Of a DNA stretch of 64,000 bases, positions 11,481 to 22,000 are shown in pieces. This DNA is from Cryptomeria japonica (lineage: Eukaryota; Streptophyta; Pinopsida; Cupressales; Cupressaceae). Location of the stretch: the NCBI RefSeq assembly GCF_030272615.1, contig NC_081410.1, positions 260,636,437 through 260,700,436 on the forward strand. The letters run 5' to 3'. The notes below the pieces were generated by a model that was given only the letters and a program-made list of their open reading frames with translations, had not been told where the DNA came from and made no database searches. Positions within the stretch are counted from its first letter, which is position 1, and each line of letters opens with the position of its first letter. Position numbers and translations under genes: made by a program.

Positions 11481-14400
11481 ACTTGGGGAGCTTACATCAA
11501 ACCCTTCAATGGGTTGTAATCCAAGATTTTTACAATGAAATTGGAATTTTTCTTTACAAAGTGGCTTGGTCAAAATATCTGCAATTTGGTCTTCCCCCTT
11601 GCAATAGAGGAGTGAAACTTGCTTGTCTTCAATTTGTTCTCTAATAAAGTGGTGTTGGAGAGCAATGTGTTTTGTCCTTGCATGGAAAACTGGATTTTTA
11701 GCCAAGGCAATGGCACTTTGGTTGTCACAATACAATTGAGTTGGTTTGTGTTGAGGTAGACCCAAATCTTCAAGTAATCTTCTAAGCCACAAGACTTCTT
11801 TGGAAGCATTAGTGCATCCTTTGTACTCAGCTTCAGTGGATCCAAGAGAGGTAGATTGTTGCTTTTTACTATTCCAAGAAATTGCTCCTGAACCAACAAA
11901 AAAACAATAACCACAAGTAGATTTCCCATCATTGGGATCTCCACCTAGATCGGAATCAGTAAAACCTTTTAAAGTAAAATCAGAATTTGCATCATAAAAC
12001 AAACCTACATTCATTGTTCCTTTAATATATCTTAAAATTCTTTTAGCAACTTTAAAGTGTGTTTGTTGAGGTTTAGACATAAATCTTGAAACCAAACCAA
12101 CACTATAAGCAATATCAGGCCTAGTAAGAGTTAAATAATTTAAACTTCCAACTAATTGTCTATACAAAGTAGGATCAACAAGAGGAGTTTGCATATCAAG
12201 CATTAACTTAGTGCCTAATTCAATAGGAATTGAAACATGATGAGCATCATTCATTTTAAATTTATCTATGAGATCTTGAGCATATTTACTTTGAGATAAG
12301 AAAATTCCTTTAGAGGTTTGCCAAATTTGCATTCCTAAGAAATAATGTAAAAGACCTAAATCAGTCATTTGAAGTTTTTGATTAAGTTGAAACTTAATAT
12401 CAGAAATCAAAGTATTGGAACTTGAAGTAAGAATCAAATCATCTACATACAAGATAATAATTATAATATCATCTTCACTATGTTTAATATACAAGTTAGG
12501 ATCATTTTTACTTCTAATAAAGCCTTGAGAAAGAAAGAATTCATTAATCTTTGCATACCACTCCCTAGGAGATTGCTTTAATCCATAAATTGATTTCTTT
12601 AATTTACAAACTAAGTGTGCATTACCTTCTTTAATAAAACCAGGAGGTTGAGACATATAAATTTCCTCATGTAAATCACCATTAAGAAAAGCACTTTTAA
12701 CATCCATTTGGTGAATAGGCCAATTCATTCTAGAAGCTAAAGCAAGCACAAGTTTAATTGTAGGCATTTTAGCAATAGGAGCAAAAGTTTCAGTATAATC
12801 TAAGCCTTCAATTTGAGAAAAACCTCTAGCAACTAATCTAGCTTTAAATTTACTAACTTGATTATTAGCATTCAATTTAGTTTTATAAAGCCACTTGCAA
12901 GAAACAAGATTTTTACCATGAGGCAAGGGAACTAAATCCCAAGTTTGGTTAGAAGTTAAAGTATCATATTCTTCCTTCATTGCTTTTTGCCAATGTGGTT
13001 GATTTTTAGCTTGATCAAATGTTTTAGGATCATTAGAATTCATAATAGTAGTCATTAAAGCATAATTACAATAATTAACTCTCCTAGCTTGAAGTTTATC
13101 CATTCTAGCTAAGTATTCATCACTATCTTGAATTAAAGATTTAAACCATTTAGGTCTTCTTTTAGAAGTAATGGATTCATCACTAGAAGAAGAGTCATGA
13201 GGAGTAGAGTTATTATTATCATCATCACTATCACTAGAAGGAATAGAAAGAGATGCATTAGGAGTAGGGTTAAGAGAAGGAGGTTGGTCCTCCACAAGCA
13301 CAACTTTGGTTTGACCAAGTTCATCATCCTCCACTTTAGAACAATCATGAATGCCTTTTTCTGCAATACAAACATCTCTTGCAACTTTTACCTTGTTAGT
13401 AATAGGATTGTAAACTCTATAACCTTTAGTATTTTCATCATAACCAACAAAAATAAAAGGAGAAGATTTAGCATCTAATTTTTTCCTTTTCTCCTTAGGT
13501 TTGTGAACATAAGCTATGGAACCAAAAATTCTTAAATTCTGCAAATTAGGCTTTGTACCAGACCAAGCTTCTTCAGGAGTTTTATCCTTTAAGGCTTTGG
13601 TAGGTGTTCTATTAATTAAATATGTTGCACAAGCCATAGCTTCAGCCCAAAACTTGTAATCCATATTTTTAGCATGCAATAAACATCTACCCATTTCAAC
13701 AATTGTCCTATGCTTCCGTTCTGCCACACCATTTTGTTGTGGTGTATAAGGAACGGTAAGCTCATGTTTAATTCCAAAAGATTTCAAATAAGCATTAAAT
13801 GCATTATTGACATATTCTCTTCCATTGTCAGTACGAAGAATCTTAATTTTAGAACCAGATTGCCTTTCTACAAACATATGAAATTCAATAAACACATCAA
13901 GCACTTGATCCTTACTATGAAGGAAATATATCCATGTTCTCCTTGAAAAATCATCAACAAAGGTAAGTGCATACCTTGAACCTTGGATGGAGGGATTCTC
14001 CATGGGACCCAAGAGATCACTATGAACGAGGTGCAATTTAGTGTATGCCCTCCAAGATTGACCATGAGGAAAGGGTTCCCTATGCATCTTACCACTCATG
14101 CAACCATTGCAAACAATTTGAGAAGGAACAATAGTAGGCAATCCATCAACCATATTTGCTTTTTGCATTAGTGAAATATAATCAGAATTGAGATGGCCAA
14201 GTCTTTCATGCCATATAGTAAAATCAACAGTAGTAAGCAAAGAATACTTTGGAGGAGCAAATTCATAGAACTTGAATAAGTTATCACTATCCATTTTAGC
14301 AGTAGCAATAACATGATTAGTGTTTGGATCAATGATATAACATACGCCCCTATAAAAGTTAATCTTATAATCTTGACAAAGTTTAGGAACTGAAATCAAA

Positions 14401-14534
14401 TTTGATTTTAATTCAGGAACATAAAGAACACCATGTAATTTCCCATTAGCAACATTCACATCACCAATAGCTTCAACTTTACAACTATGATTATTAGCTA
14501 ATTGAACAGGAATATTGGAAGTATCGGGATGCAA
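11472..14534 (-). CDS. Copia pol: rest of protease, integrase, RT, RNase H
   Basis: An uninterrupted 1,020-codon frame that continues the gag frame after a TAA. It starts inside the protease region. The integrase zinc motif is H109, H114, C142, C145; catalytic D172, D236 and E272 give the canonical D,D(35)E. RT carries QMDVKSAFLNG with D611, and YVDD at 696-699. RNase H follows with FTDSDLGGD, STEAEYKG and YCDNQSAIALAKNP, and the frame ends at TAA 11472-11474 in the PPT. Reverse transcriptase and RNase H copy the RNA genome in cytoplasmic particles; integrase inserts the DNA. All catalytic motifs I can check are intact. The annotated ATG is simply the first Met after the stop and need not be a real start. 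Confidence 0.95.
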   Translation of the reverse strand: MHPDTSNIPVQLANNHSCKVEAIGDVNVANGKLHGVLYVPELKSNLISVPKLCQDYKINFYRGVCYIIDPNTNHVIATAKMDSDNLFKFYEFAPPKYSLLTTVDFTIWHERLGHLNSDYISLMQKANMVDGLPTIVPSQIVCNGCMSGKMHREPFPHGQSWRAYTKLHLVHSDLLGPMENPSIQGSRYALTFVDDFSRRTWIYFLHSKDQVLDVFIEFHMFVERQSGSKIKILRTDNGREYVNNAFNAYLKSFGIKHELTVPYTPQQNGVAERKHRTIVEMGRCLLHAKNMDYKFWAEAMACATYLINRTPTKALKDKTPEEAWSGTKPNLQNLRIFGSIAYVHKPKEKRKKLDAKSSPFIFVGYDENTKGYRVYNPITNKVKVARDVCIAEKGIHDCSKVEDDELGQTKVVLVEDQPPSLNPTPNASLSIPSSDSDDDNNNSTPHDSSSSDESITSKRRPKWFKSLIQDSDEYLARMDKLQARRVNYCNYALMTTIMNSNDPKTFDQAKNQPHWQKAMKEEYDTLTSNQTWDLVPLPHGKNLVSCKWLYKTKLNANNQVSKFKARLVARGFSQIEGLDYTETFAPIAKMPTIKLVLALASRMNWPIHQMDVKSAFLNGDLHEEIYMSQPPGFIKEGNAHLVCKLKKSIYGLKQSPREWYAKINEFFLSQGFIRSKNDPNLYIKHSEDDIIIIILYVDDLILTSSSNTLISDIKFQLNQKLQMTDLGLLHYFLGMQIWQTSKGIFLSQSKYAQDLIDKFKMNDAHHVSIPIELGTKLMLDMQTPLVDPTLYRQLVGSLNYLTLTRPDIAYSVGLVSRFMSKPQQTHFKVAKRILRYIKGTMNVGLFYDANSDFTLKGFTDSDLGGDPNDGKSTCGYCFFVGSGAISWNSKKQQSTSLGSTEAEYKGCTNASKEVLWLRRLLEDLGLPQHKPTQLYCDNQSAIALAKNPVFHARTKHIALQHHFIREQIEDKQVSLLYCKGEDQIADILTKPLCKEKFQFHCKNLGLQPIEGFDVSSPSKA

Positions 14535-14549
14535 AGATTCAAAACATTA
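14535..14549 (-). other. In-frame TAA separating gag and pol within protease
   Basis: Gag and pol share one frame and are separated only by TAA at 14547-14549 and four further codons before the first Met. Copia elements typically make one Gag-Pol polyprotein, so this single stop is the main defect seen. It falls shortly after the DSGA catalytic motif, so protease and everything downstream would be lost without readthrough. Confidence 0.85.
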
Positions 14550-15662
14550 TTTATGAGAAGTAACATGTTGAGATGCACCAGAATCAATAATCCACTCAAG
14601 TGGTTGAGAAACATTATAAGTACATGTAAATGCATGACGAGATGAATTACCATTATTATTATTACCCTTCTTATAATGAGGTTTATGTTGATTATTTTGA
14701 TTATTTTGATTCATGGGCTTTTTACCATTTTGTTTCTTAAAACAATTATTAGTAATATGTCCATCTTTCCCACAATATGTGCAATGGGGTCTTGTTTGAG
14801 AATTATTCCTTTGATTATTGTGATTATTATTATGATTATTATTATGAGAATTATTATGATAGGATTTAGAATGAGATTGATAATTAGGAGATTTGTGATT
14901 ATTATTATGATTATTATTATGATTATGATTATGTTTATTATTATTGGATCTAAAATTATTATTATGATTTTGATTTTTAGACATAAAAGCATGTTCACTA
15001 CTTTTAAGAGTACCAAATTGAATTAATTTAGCTTCCTCTTGACGCAATAAATTACGAAAAATATCATATGTTAATTGAGTAGCTAAGCTAGGAATAGCAA
15101 GTTGAGCATGAATATTTGTAATAAATTGTTGAAATTGACGAGGAAGACATTTTTTAAGAATAAGATGAATTAAACGTAAATCAGCAAGAGTAACTCCTAA
15201 ACCAGTTAATTGACTATTAACAGAATCAAACTTTAATAAGAATTCATCCATAGTTTTAAAATCCGTATACCTTAGATCTTCAAGTTGATCTTGAAGTTGA
15301 TTTTTTCGGGATTCATTTGAGCTATCATAAGTTGTTTTTAAAATTTCCCAAGCTTCATGCGCTTTTGTACAATTTCCAATTAAAACATACAAATCAGGAA
15401 CCATTGAAATACCAATTAAACCAAGTGCTTCCTCATTTTGAGCCTTGCATCTATCTAGGTCGGCTTGAGGAGCAGATGTGGCGGGTTCAAAGGTTTTATC
15501 AGTCACAACATCCAAAAGGTGTTTGAAATGAAAAATAAACGAGATATGTGTTTTCCATGAATGATAATTGGAACTATTTAATTTAATTTCTGGGATTAAT
15601 GTAGACATGATAGTAAAATAATGATTCGAAATAAAAAATGCCCCTTTTATTAAAAAAAACAC
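14547..15662 (-). CDS. Copia gag with start of protease
   Basis: Frame of 371 codons ending at TAA 14547-14549. The likely start is the second Met at 15606-15608 (MSTLIPEIKLNSSNYHSW), because copia Gag proteins usually begin with such a motif. The capsid-like helical region covers about residues 20-220. A low-complexity tract of Asn and His (about 240-295) precedes a CCHC zinc knuckle, CTYCGKDGHITNNC, which binds RNA. The frame ends in protease with the catalytic DSGA motif about a dozen residues before the stop. Gag forms the cytoplasmic particle. The in-frame TAA lies inside protease and is followed in the same frame by pol, so it looks like a recent point mutation of a fused Gag-Pol, not a designed boundary. 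Confidence 0.93.
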   Translation of the reverse strand: MFFLIKGAFFISNHYFTIMSTLIPEIKLNSSNYHSWKTHISFIFHFKHLLDVVTDKTFEPATSAPQADLDRCKAQNEEALGLIGISMVPDLYVLIGNCTKAHEAWEILKTTYDSSNESRKNQLQDQLEDLRYTDFKTMDEFLLKFDSVNSQLTGLGVTLADLRLIHLILKKCLPRQFQQFITNIHAQLAIPSLATQLTYDIFRNLLRQEEAKLIQFGTLKSSEHAFMSKNQNHNNNFRSNNNKHNHNHNNNHNNNHKSPNYQSHSKSYHNNSHNNNHNNNHNNQRNNSQTRPHCTYCGKDGHITNNCFKKQNGKKPMNQNNQNNQHKPHYKKGNNNNGNSSRHAFTCTYNVSQPLEWIIDSGASQHVTSHK

Positions 15663-17727
15663 TTGAATAAAAAAATAACCTCCTTAATTAAAATAACCAA
15701 TTTTGATTTAAAAATATTATAGATCGAAAAGGATGATTGTTTTAAATCATTAATAATAAATTTTAACTATTTTAAAAAATTTAATTTTTTTTTTTAAACA
15801 AACTTTATATTAAAAAACTTTAAATATTAATAATAAAACAATTTTATAAAAAACTTTTTATAAAAAAAATATATATTAACACTTAAAACAAATATAACCT
15901 TATATAGAGCAAAAAACGATAAAGAATATGAGTATTAAAAAAAAACGTTAAAAAACTATAATGCAAATAAGTTAACTAAACCTGCAGAAACGTTACACAA
16001 TAGTGCAGAAATAATGATGCAGAAATAATGATTCTTTGCACAGGGAATATGACGTTACATCACAGGTTTTTGGTGAGAAGAACCAAGCTATTAAATAACC
16101 AACACTACAATCAATTGATATCATTGATGAGAAATAATTTAAAAAGACAAAACGAACAAGCAACGGTTATAATCTCTCAGATCAACTCAGGCCATGGGCA
16201 CGTCATCTGACATAACTCTTCTTGAAGAAATTTTGTATAACTTTCATATAATGGTGCACTACAAAATGCCAACCTAGCTTCCAATCTTAGCAGCTAAGAG
16301 TATGGCAAACTATTTACACATTTAACATGAAGCTTCCAGTTGATTACCGGTCTGACCAGATTGGAGAAAAGATGAGGACCTCCACGAGGATAAGGAGAAA
16401 ATACATTAACAGAATGAAAACAGTAATATCAAATATAGCAATCTATAACCATCGGTATTATGCTATGAGTTTCAGCTCATTCGCAGAAAACAAAAAGAAA
16501 ATGGTTACCTCATATAGTAATCTAGAAACCCCAGATTTATGGTATGAGTTTCAGATCATTCTTAGATAGTGTGATTAGAAAGGTAGCTGACAGTATACTA
16601 TTTATTTTAAGGCCTTAAGCAACAAAACTCTCGAGTACAAAGATATTTCTCGTTTTGAGGATAAACAATGCAATGGATAATATATACTACAGTTATAACT
16701 GGCGTAAAAAAAATGTATACGAAATCTGGAAGCAGAGACTGGGCACAATAACAGTTTGACAAGAGACAACAAAGAAATCTAACCTCGAATACTCCAAAGA
16801 AATCGCACGAAGATATAGAAATAAAAAATAGACGGGGGTTGTAGGCTTTTACAGATGCGTAGGGTTTTTGTGTCTTACAATGTGAATTCAAGACTTATAG
16901 CCAGCAGTTAAATTTAATATGTGTTGTGTACTTTCTGTATTCAAATGCATTAGTTTGAGAACAATTACAAAGAATTAAATTGCCAGATCTTTATCGGCAC
17001 TGGTAAAAGGAATAATAAACTTATTTTATTTAACAATAAACTATAAAATATCTAAAACAACTCAAAATGATAACCATGGTATGGTTGAAAGGGACATTAG
17101 AGTCATAGTCCAATGACTGAAAAACAAAATAGATACAATCATACAAGAAGAACAAATTTAAGTTTGAGTTTAATCTTCAACAAATTTAAGTTTAAATAAA
17201 GATTATCCTTTTTATTTATCAATAGCACCTGCAAATAAAGATGTTAGGACTGAATGGCAGATTTAAACAAATTGAATCAGAATAGTTGTAAGCAAGAAAA
17301 AGGTTAAAATCTGCAAGTGAATCAGAAATGAAGTTTAATGATAAATTAGTTTTGGTGGCAAGCCGACCAAATAAATTAAGGAGACTAAGTTTGGCGGTAA
17401 ACCTTCCAAACTATGCACACTAAAAAAAACAGTAACTTTGGCGGCAAGCCTTCCAAAGATACAAATTTAAACAAAAAAAAAAGGAGGAACTTTGGCGGCA
17501 AGCCTTCCAAAGCCCTTTTTTTAATAAAAAACTAACTAGAATAGGAGATTAAACCTGCAGGTAAACTTGTTAACAAGTTTGAAAAAAAAGTTAAAATTTG
17601 AAACCAAAACCTGCACAATAGAAAATATTAGAAAAGAACTTCTTCTCCTCTCAAGAATGCCTCCAACAAGGTGAACTCCGCAGAATGGTAACCTTCATCA
17701 ATGTCAACTTAAAACAAGGATTAGAAA
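15663..17727 (-). other. Copia leader (5' UTR) of about 2.1 kb
   Basis: Between PBS and gag, without a credible ORF. The gag-proximal 300 bp are very AT-rich. There are short duplications such as TGCAGAAATAATGA near 16000, and a four-hairpin cluster at 17351-17512. It is long for a copia leader and is where packaging or dimerisation signals would be expected. Confidence 0.6.
17351..17512 (-). repeat. Four hairpin repeats in the copia leader
   Basis: Four copies at 17351-17371, 17390-17410, 17436-17458 and 17490-17512. On the element sense strand each has arms (C)TTTGG and CCAAA(G), then inner GG and CC closing on CTTG in three copies and TTTA in one. The change from C:G to T:A at the loop-closing positions keeps complementarity. 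Spacing between starts is 39, 46 and 54 bp. CUUG is a known stable RNA tetraloop. The location is about 230-390 bp downstream of the PBS. Confidence 0.85.
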
Positions 17728-17742
17728 CCTACTCTGATACCA
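17728..17742 (-). promoter_or_regulatory. Primer binding site of copia (tRNA-Met type)
   Basis: Element strand TGGTATCAGAGTAGG immediately after the 5' LTR. TGGTATCAGAG is the classic complement of the plant initiator tRNA-Met 3' end, where minus-strand synthesis starts. Confidence 0.93.
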
Positions 17743-17928
17743 TGAAAGGAAATAAAAGAGCAAGGAAAGGAAAATTAATCCAAGAAAGTTTATGATGAAG
17801 TAATTGTTACCAAGAGAAAAGCAATAAACTTGGAGCATCACCCAAATGTGAAGAAGGAGGCAGAAGAACTTTTGAAAGGGGAAAAGCAAAGAAAAACCCC
17901 TTGTGATATTATGAATGAGGCAATGCCT

Positions 17929-17990
<62 letters not shown>

Positions 17991-18295
17991 AAGAAGCTCT
18001 TTACAATATTGTCATTAAGAAGAAATGAGAGAGGAGGCATCTCTTAAATAGAGATGAGGAGAGGAGTTACAAAGTAACTCCCAAATCTATGAATGCCACC
18101 ATTCATAAAATGTGTGTGCCATGTGTCCACATCCTCTTATGGAGGAAATCTAATATTCCTTAATAAAGAAAAATAAAAGAAATGACTTGTCCTCACACAT
18201 GTACTAGAGGACAAATTACATGTAGGAATTCCAAAGGAATATCCTAAACTAAATAAAAATAAACCTAAGCTAAGTAAAGATTAAATATTCTAACA
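17743..18295 (-). mobile_element. 5' LTR of copia element
   Basis: 553 bp, TGTTAG to CTTTCA in element orientation, directly followed by the PBS and flanked on the outside by GCAAA. It would carry the element promoter. Confidence 0.97.
18042..18050 (-). promoter_or_regulatory. TATA-like box of the copia LTR
   Basis: In element orientation CTCTATTTAAGAG, about 50 bp upstream of the CT-repeat run. It is the best pol II promoter candidate in the LTR. Confidence 0.5.
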
Positions 18296-18300
18296 GCAAA

Positions 18301-18600
18301 GATCAATGGCTTAGGGTTGATTTTGGCCCGAATGTGGGAAGTGAACATATTTAGGAGAACTTTGCTCAGAATTGAAACATTTTAAATTTAATTAAATATA
18401 ATTAAGTCTATAAAGCACTTTTTCGGGCGGAAGTTTAAAATTATTAAACAAACTTAAAAAATTGACCCGTCAAATCACAATAGGTACCTTGGGGTCCCTC
18501 ATCCATTGGATGAGCAAAGATCAACGACTTAGGGTGGATTTTGGCCCGAATGTGGGAAGTGAACACATTTGGGAGAACTTCGCCCGGAATTGAATGTATT
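18301..18600 (+). repeat. Tandem array, period 270-290 bp (right part)
   Basis: Continuation of the array at 10120 after the copia insertion, with copies anchored near 18300 and 18514 (GATCAACGACTTAGGG, then GAATGTGGGAAGTGAACAC). The last unit ends near 18597 and non-repeat DNA follows. Confidence 0.9.
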
Positions 18601-19050
18601 ACATTTAATGTCCTCAGAATTTATACAACATGATTCATAATGTCCTCAGAATTTATACTGAAGTAATGAATGTTTTGTCCTTCGGCATCGAATAGTTATT
18701 AATAGTAATTAATAAAATTGCAACATGATTCTAGATATTTTGCCCTTTAGGTTTTACTTTTCTACTTTTCAGATTTTTCAAAATAAGAGACTCGTAAATC
18801 ATAATCGTCTTTCATTTCATGGAAAAACCTGTAAATCGAGGGAGATTTAGAAACAGCTACTAGATTGAGGAATGCAAGTTGCAACAGAGACTGTCTGTGC
18901 CAATCTAGTGAAATAGAAAATCCAATTTTCGAGTAAAATCTAGAACACCTACATCCCACCTTTTTTGCTTTTGGTAATCTCATGGTCCAATTTGAGGGTT
19001 AGCATTTTCAGGTTTTTATCTAGCATTATTTTGAATTATTAACAATAATA
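18601..19050. other. Non-coding DNA after the array
   Basis: No gene seen. ATGTCCTCAGAATTTATAC occurs twice (near 18609 and 18640). Confidence 0.4.
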
Positions 19051-22000
19051 GTGATGGGGAAAACAGGAAGCAATAGTTCAACAAGAAGCCAAGTGAAAAA
19101 CAAAATATACCTAACCGAACTAGTTAAAACACCAGGTTTCACTGACGAATACCATGATACTTATGACCCTACTATCCATAGTGAAAAGCGTATCATAGAT
19201 ATTAGATATATATTGTCTAGTAAGGTGGGAGATGCATCTAGGGAAAAAAATTATTTTTTTCAACCCAATGTTACAACAAAAAACAAATAAAATTGCATTG
19301 TGGGATGTTGGATTGGGAAGCATGGTGTTACCTGAAGTATTCCCTTGCCCTGATTTTGTCATGGTCTGTGCCAAAAAATTATGATGAAGATAAAAAAGAA
19401 ATTGTCAATAAAAATACAAAAGAGGAAATTCTATCCATAAACAAGGGAGAATTTGCTTGTTTGTTTAACCTAAGATTTGAAGCCCAAAACTCAAACGTCC
19501 AAATTGACCTTGAAAAGATGGCAGGGAATTATGAGAGTCTTGATCCAAGTCATAGAGATTCATTTGTCAAAGCTCTAATAAAGAGTGGTAGTGGTACTGG
19601 TATTGTGTTGGATCAGAATTATAAGCCTCCTTATGATTCTAACATTTTTGTTCCATGGGTTGGGGATATTATTTCCTTGCTGTCGTTTTGCCCAGGATTG
19701 GAAAATGATAGGGAAGTGGGTGCAAGCCTTCTTGAAATGATTTATAATATCCATTGTGTAGGTCAGCCAGTATGATATAATTTTATTGAGCACACTGTAA
19801 AATCCATGCAAAAACAATTACTAATGATCAAAAAAGGTTCCTATAAGACATTTGGGTTCTCATCCTACTTGTGCTATCTCCTTCTATCCAAGTATTGTGC
19901 AATATTCGAGACCAACAAGCTTCAAATTGTGAGCTATAAGATTGATGAGAAGACTGGGAAGATAATAGAGTATCCAATATATGATTGGACGCCAAAGATA
20001 AGGATGCATGATAACAGAAAGAACTACAACCATTTTGTAGACTTCTTTTTGGCACCAATGTAAAATGAAATTACAAGCACTCCAATGCCTAGGTTGCCTG
20101 TGTCTTGTAGAGATTGCATTCAACTCGGAAGTCAAATAGAATTGGTTGACTGGTTCTTCATGGAAGAATTCACTGTGTTAAGGTTTTATGGATCGGCAGT
20201 AAAACCATACAGGCTTCCAATACATGTGACAGAGAGGGTATTTGTATTAGAGTATGTATAGCAATTGGAGAGCACAGATAGGCACTTCCATGGTCAAAAA
20301 AAGAAGAGCATATTTCCTTCCTTGCCTTTCTCATGTGGAGGGTTCACATCTGAGAGAAAAGCATTCGATATGGCACATGATTTTTTGACAGTTTTTAACT
20401 TTGGTGATGAGGGTCTCTGGCAGTATGATCCAATCGGTGTAGTTCAAGCAAGGCTTAAGAAAAATGGAAACTCTTCAGTGTTATGTCAACATGAAAGTAA
20501 ACCATTGCTAGAAAAGCTTAGAAACATGGACTCCTGGGATGAGGTTAAAAAGAGATGGAGAAAATTACAGCTGACAATAATATTTCAATAGAAGAAATTT
20601 CATCACAAATTATGGCATTGAAAATGCACATAGAGAGGACAACAGAGGAGAGCCAGGGCATCCAAAGTAGGAGGTCCTACAATTTCTACCTAAAATCTTC
20701 TAATCCATCTAACAAATCTATTCCCAAATCAATTCTGCACGAATGTAGAGAGAATTATTTCACTCAAACCAAAATAAATGATTTTTGGAATATGAGGAGG
20801 AATCTCGATGAACCAAAGACAAGTACAGAATTTGAGAGCATCGACGAGGCTGTAGAGTTTAGCAAATTGTGGGATATGGAGAATGGTAGGACTAAAGATG
20901 ATGATGAGCATGAGGTTGTCATTGAGCCCCCTCCAACAACTACTACAGTCCCTAAAATATTAGGTGGAGTCAATGAGTTCATGAAAGAAAAATATAGCAA
21001 AGGGGCAAACCTTGTGGAAAAATGGGTTTTAAAGGTGGTGGTCTAGGTCCCAGAGGAGAGGGCATTTGGTATCCACTTTAGGTACAACTTCCATCACAGT
21101 CAAAATCAAAAGGTCCTTATAAACCAGTCATTAGACTTGATTCTTCAGATTCATCAGGGATAGGTACTACTCATTACCCTTAGGGTCCACCTACATTTGT
21201 TTCAGATTCAAATCCACAACCACCACTACATCATGGTATTCCCATTGGTGGTGAATCAAGTCCCACTGCCACTGGTGGGGAATCTAGGGATAGTATTCCT
21301 ATTATTGTTCAGTCAAGTGTTGCTATGATTGGTGGGGTTGGCATGGGTACTACTACTGATACTAGTTGTCTTGGTGTTGGACAAGGGCAACAACAAAATA
21401 TCTCTCACAAGAGGCCACTAGAAGTAGATACTCAATCTCATACTATTGAGAATCCTATATCAAGTGCCACTGACACTACAAATCAATCATTTGCAGCTTC
21501 AGATCACATACCTCAAAAGACTATGAAAACTACACATGAAAGTGTCAATGGGAGTGGGACAGCATCAGGAATTGTTGTTGGTAATCCTCGTCAAGCATTA
21601 GTTAAAACGACAAGAATAAGTTGAACTGGAGCCTATGGTATTTCTATGTCACCTTTCAAACATTCAATTTCTTCAGCAAGCCCAGATTTTCAATTTTGTG
21701 ATTACTATGAAAAATATGAACACACAACAAAAGAAAATAAAGAAAAAAAAAACATTTCATAGGGTTTTTGTGTCTGAAGTTGTAAACGAGTAGCCTGCAA
21801 GGAACAGGGTATTTACAACATATGACCCATAGAAAGATATGATGGAGTTCGTGGTTGTTATGCCCCTAGGCCCATCTAAAGATAAAAATCCACCACACAG
21901 TCAGATAGATCCCTTTGAATTTCAAGTTAGCACCCTCCAAATGGATTTTTCTAAAGTACATAATGTGGAAAAAATTAGTGTGTCAAAAAGGACTAACGAA

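Larger units (their letters stand above)
10907..18300 (-). mobile_element. Near-complete Ty1/copia retrotransposon with TSD
   Basis: Element 10912-18295, flanked by the 5-bp duplication GCAAA at 10907-10911 and 18296-18300. Order on the minus strand: 5' LTR, PBS, leader of about 2.1 kb, gag, protease, integrase, RT, RNase H, PPT, 3' LTR. Integrase before RT defines copia. The two 553-bp LTRs differ at two positions by eye (0.36 percent), so the insertion is recent. The only coding break seen is one TAA in protease. It sits inside a tandem array, and removing it with one TSD copy restores the repeat unit. Confidence 0.97.

Noticed and set aside
13197-13478. Small plus-strand ORFs within the copia element
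   Set aside because: They are antisense shadows of gag-pol and share no feature with known antisense genes.
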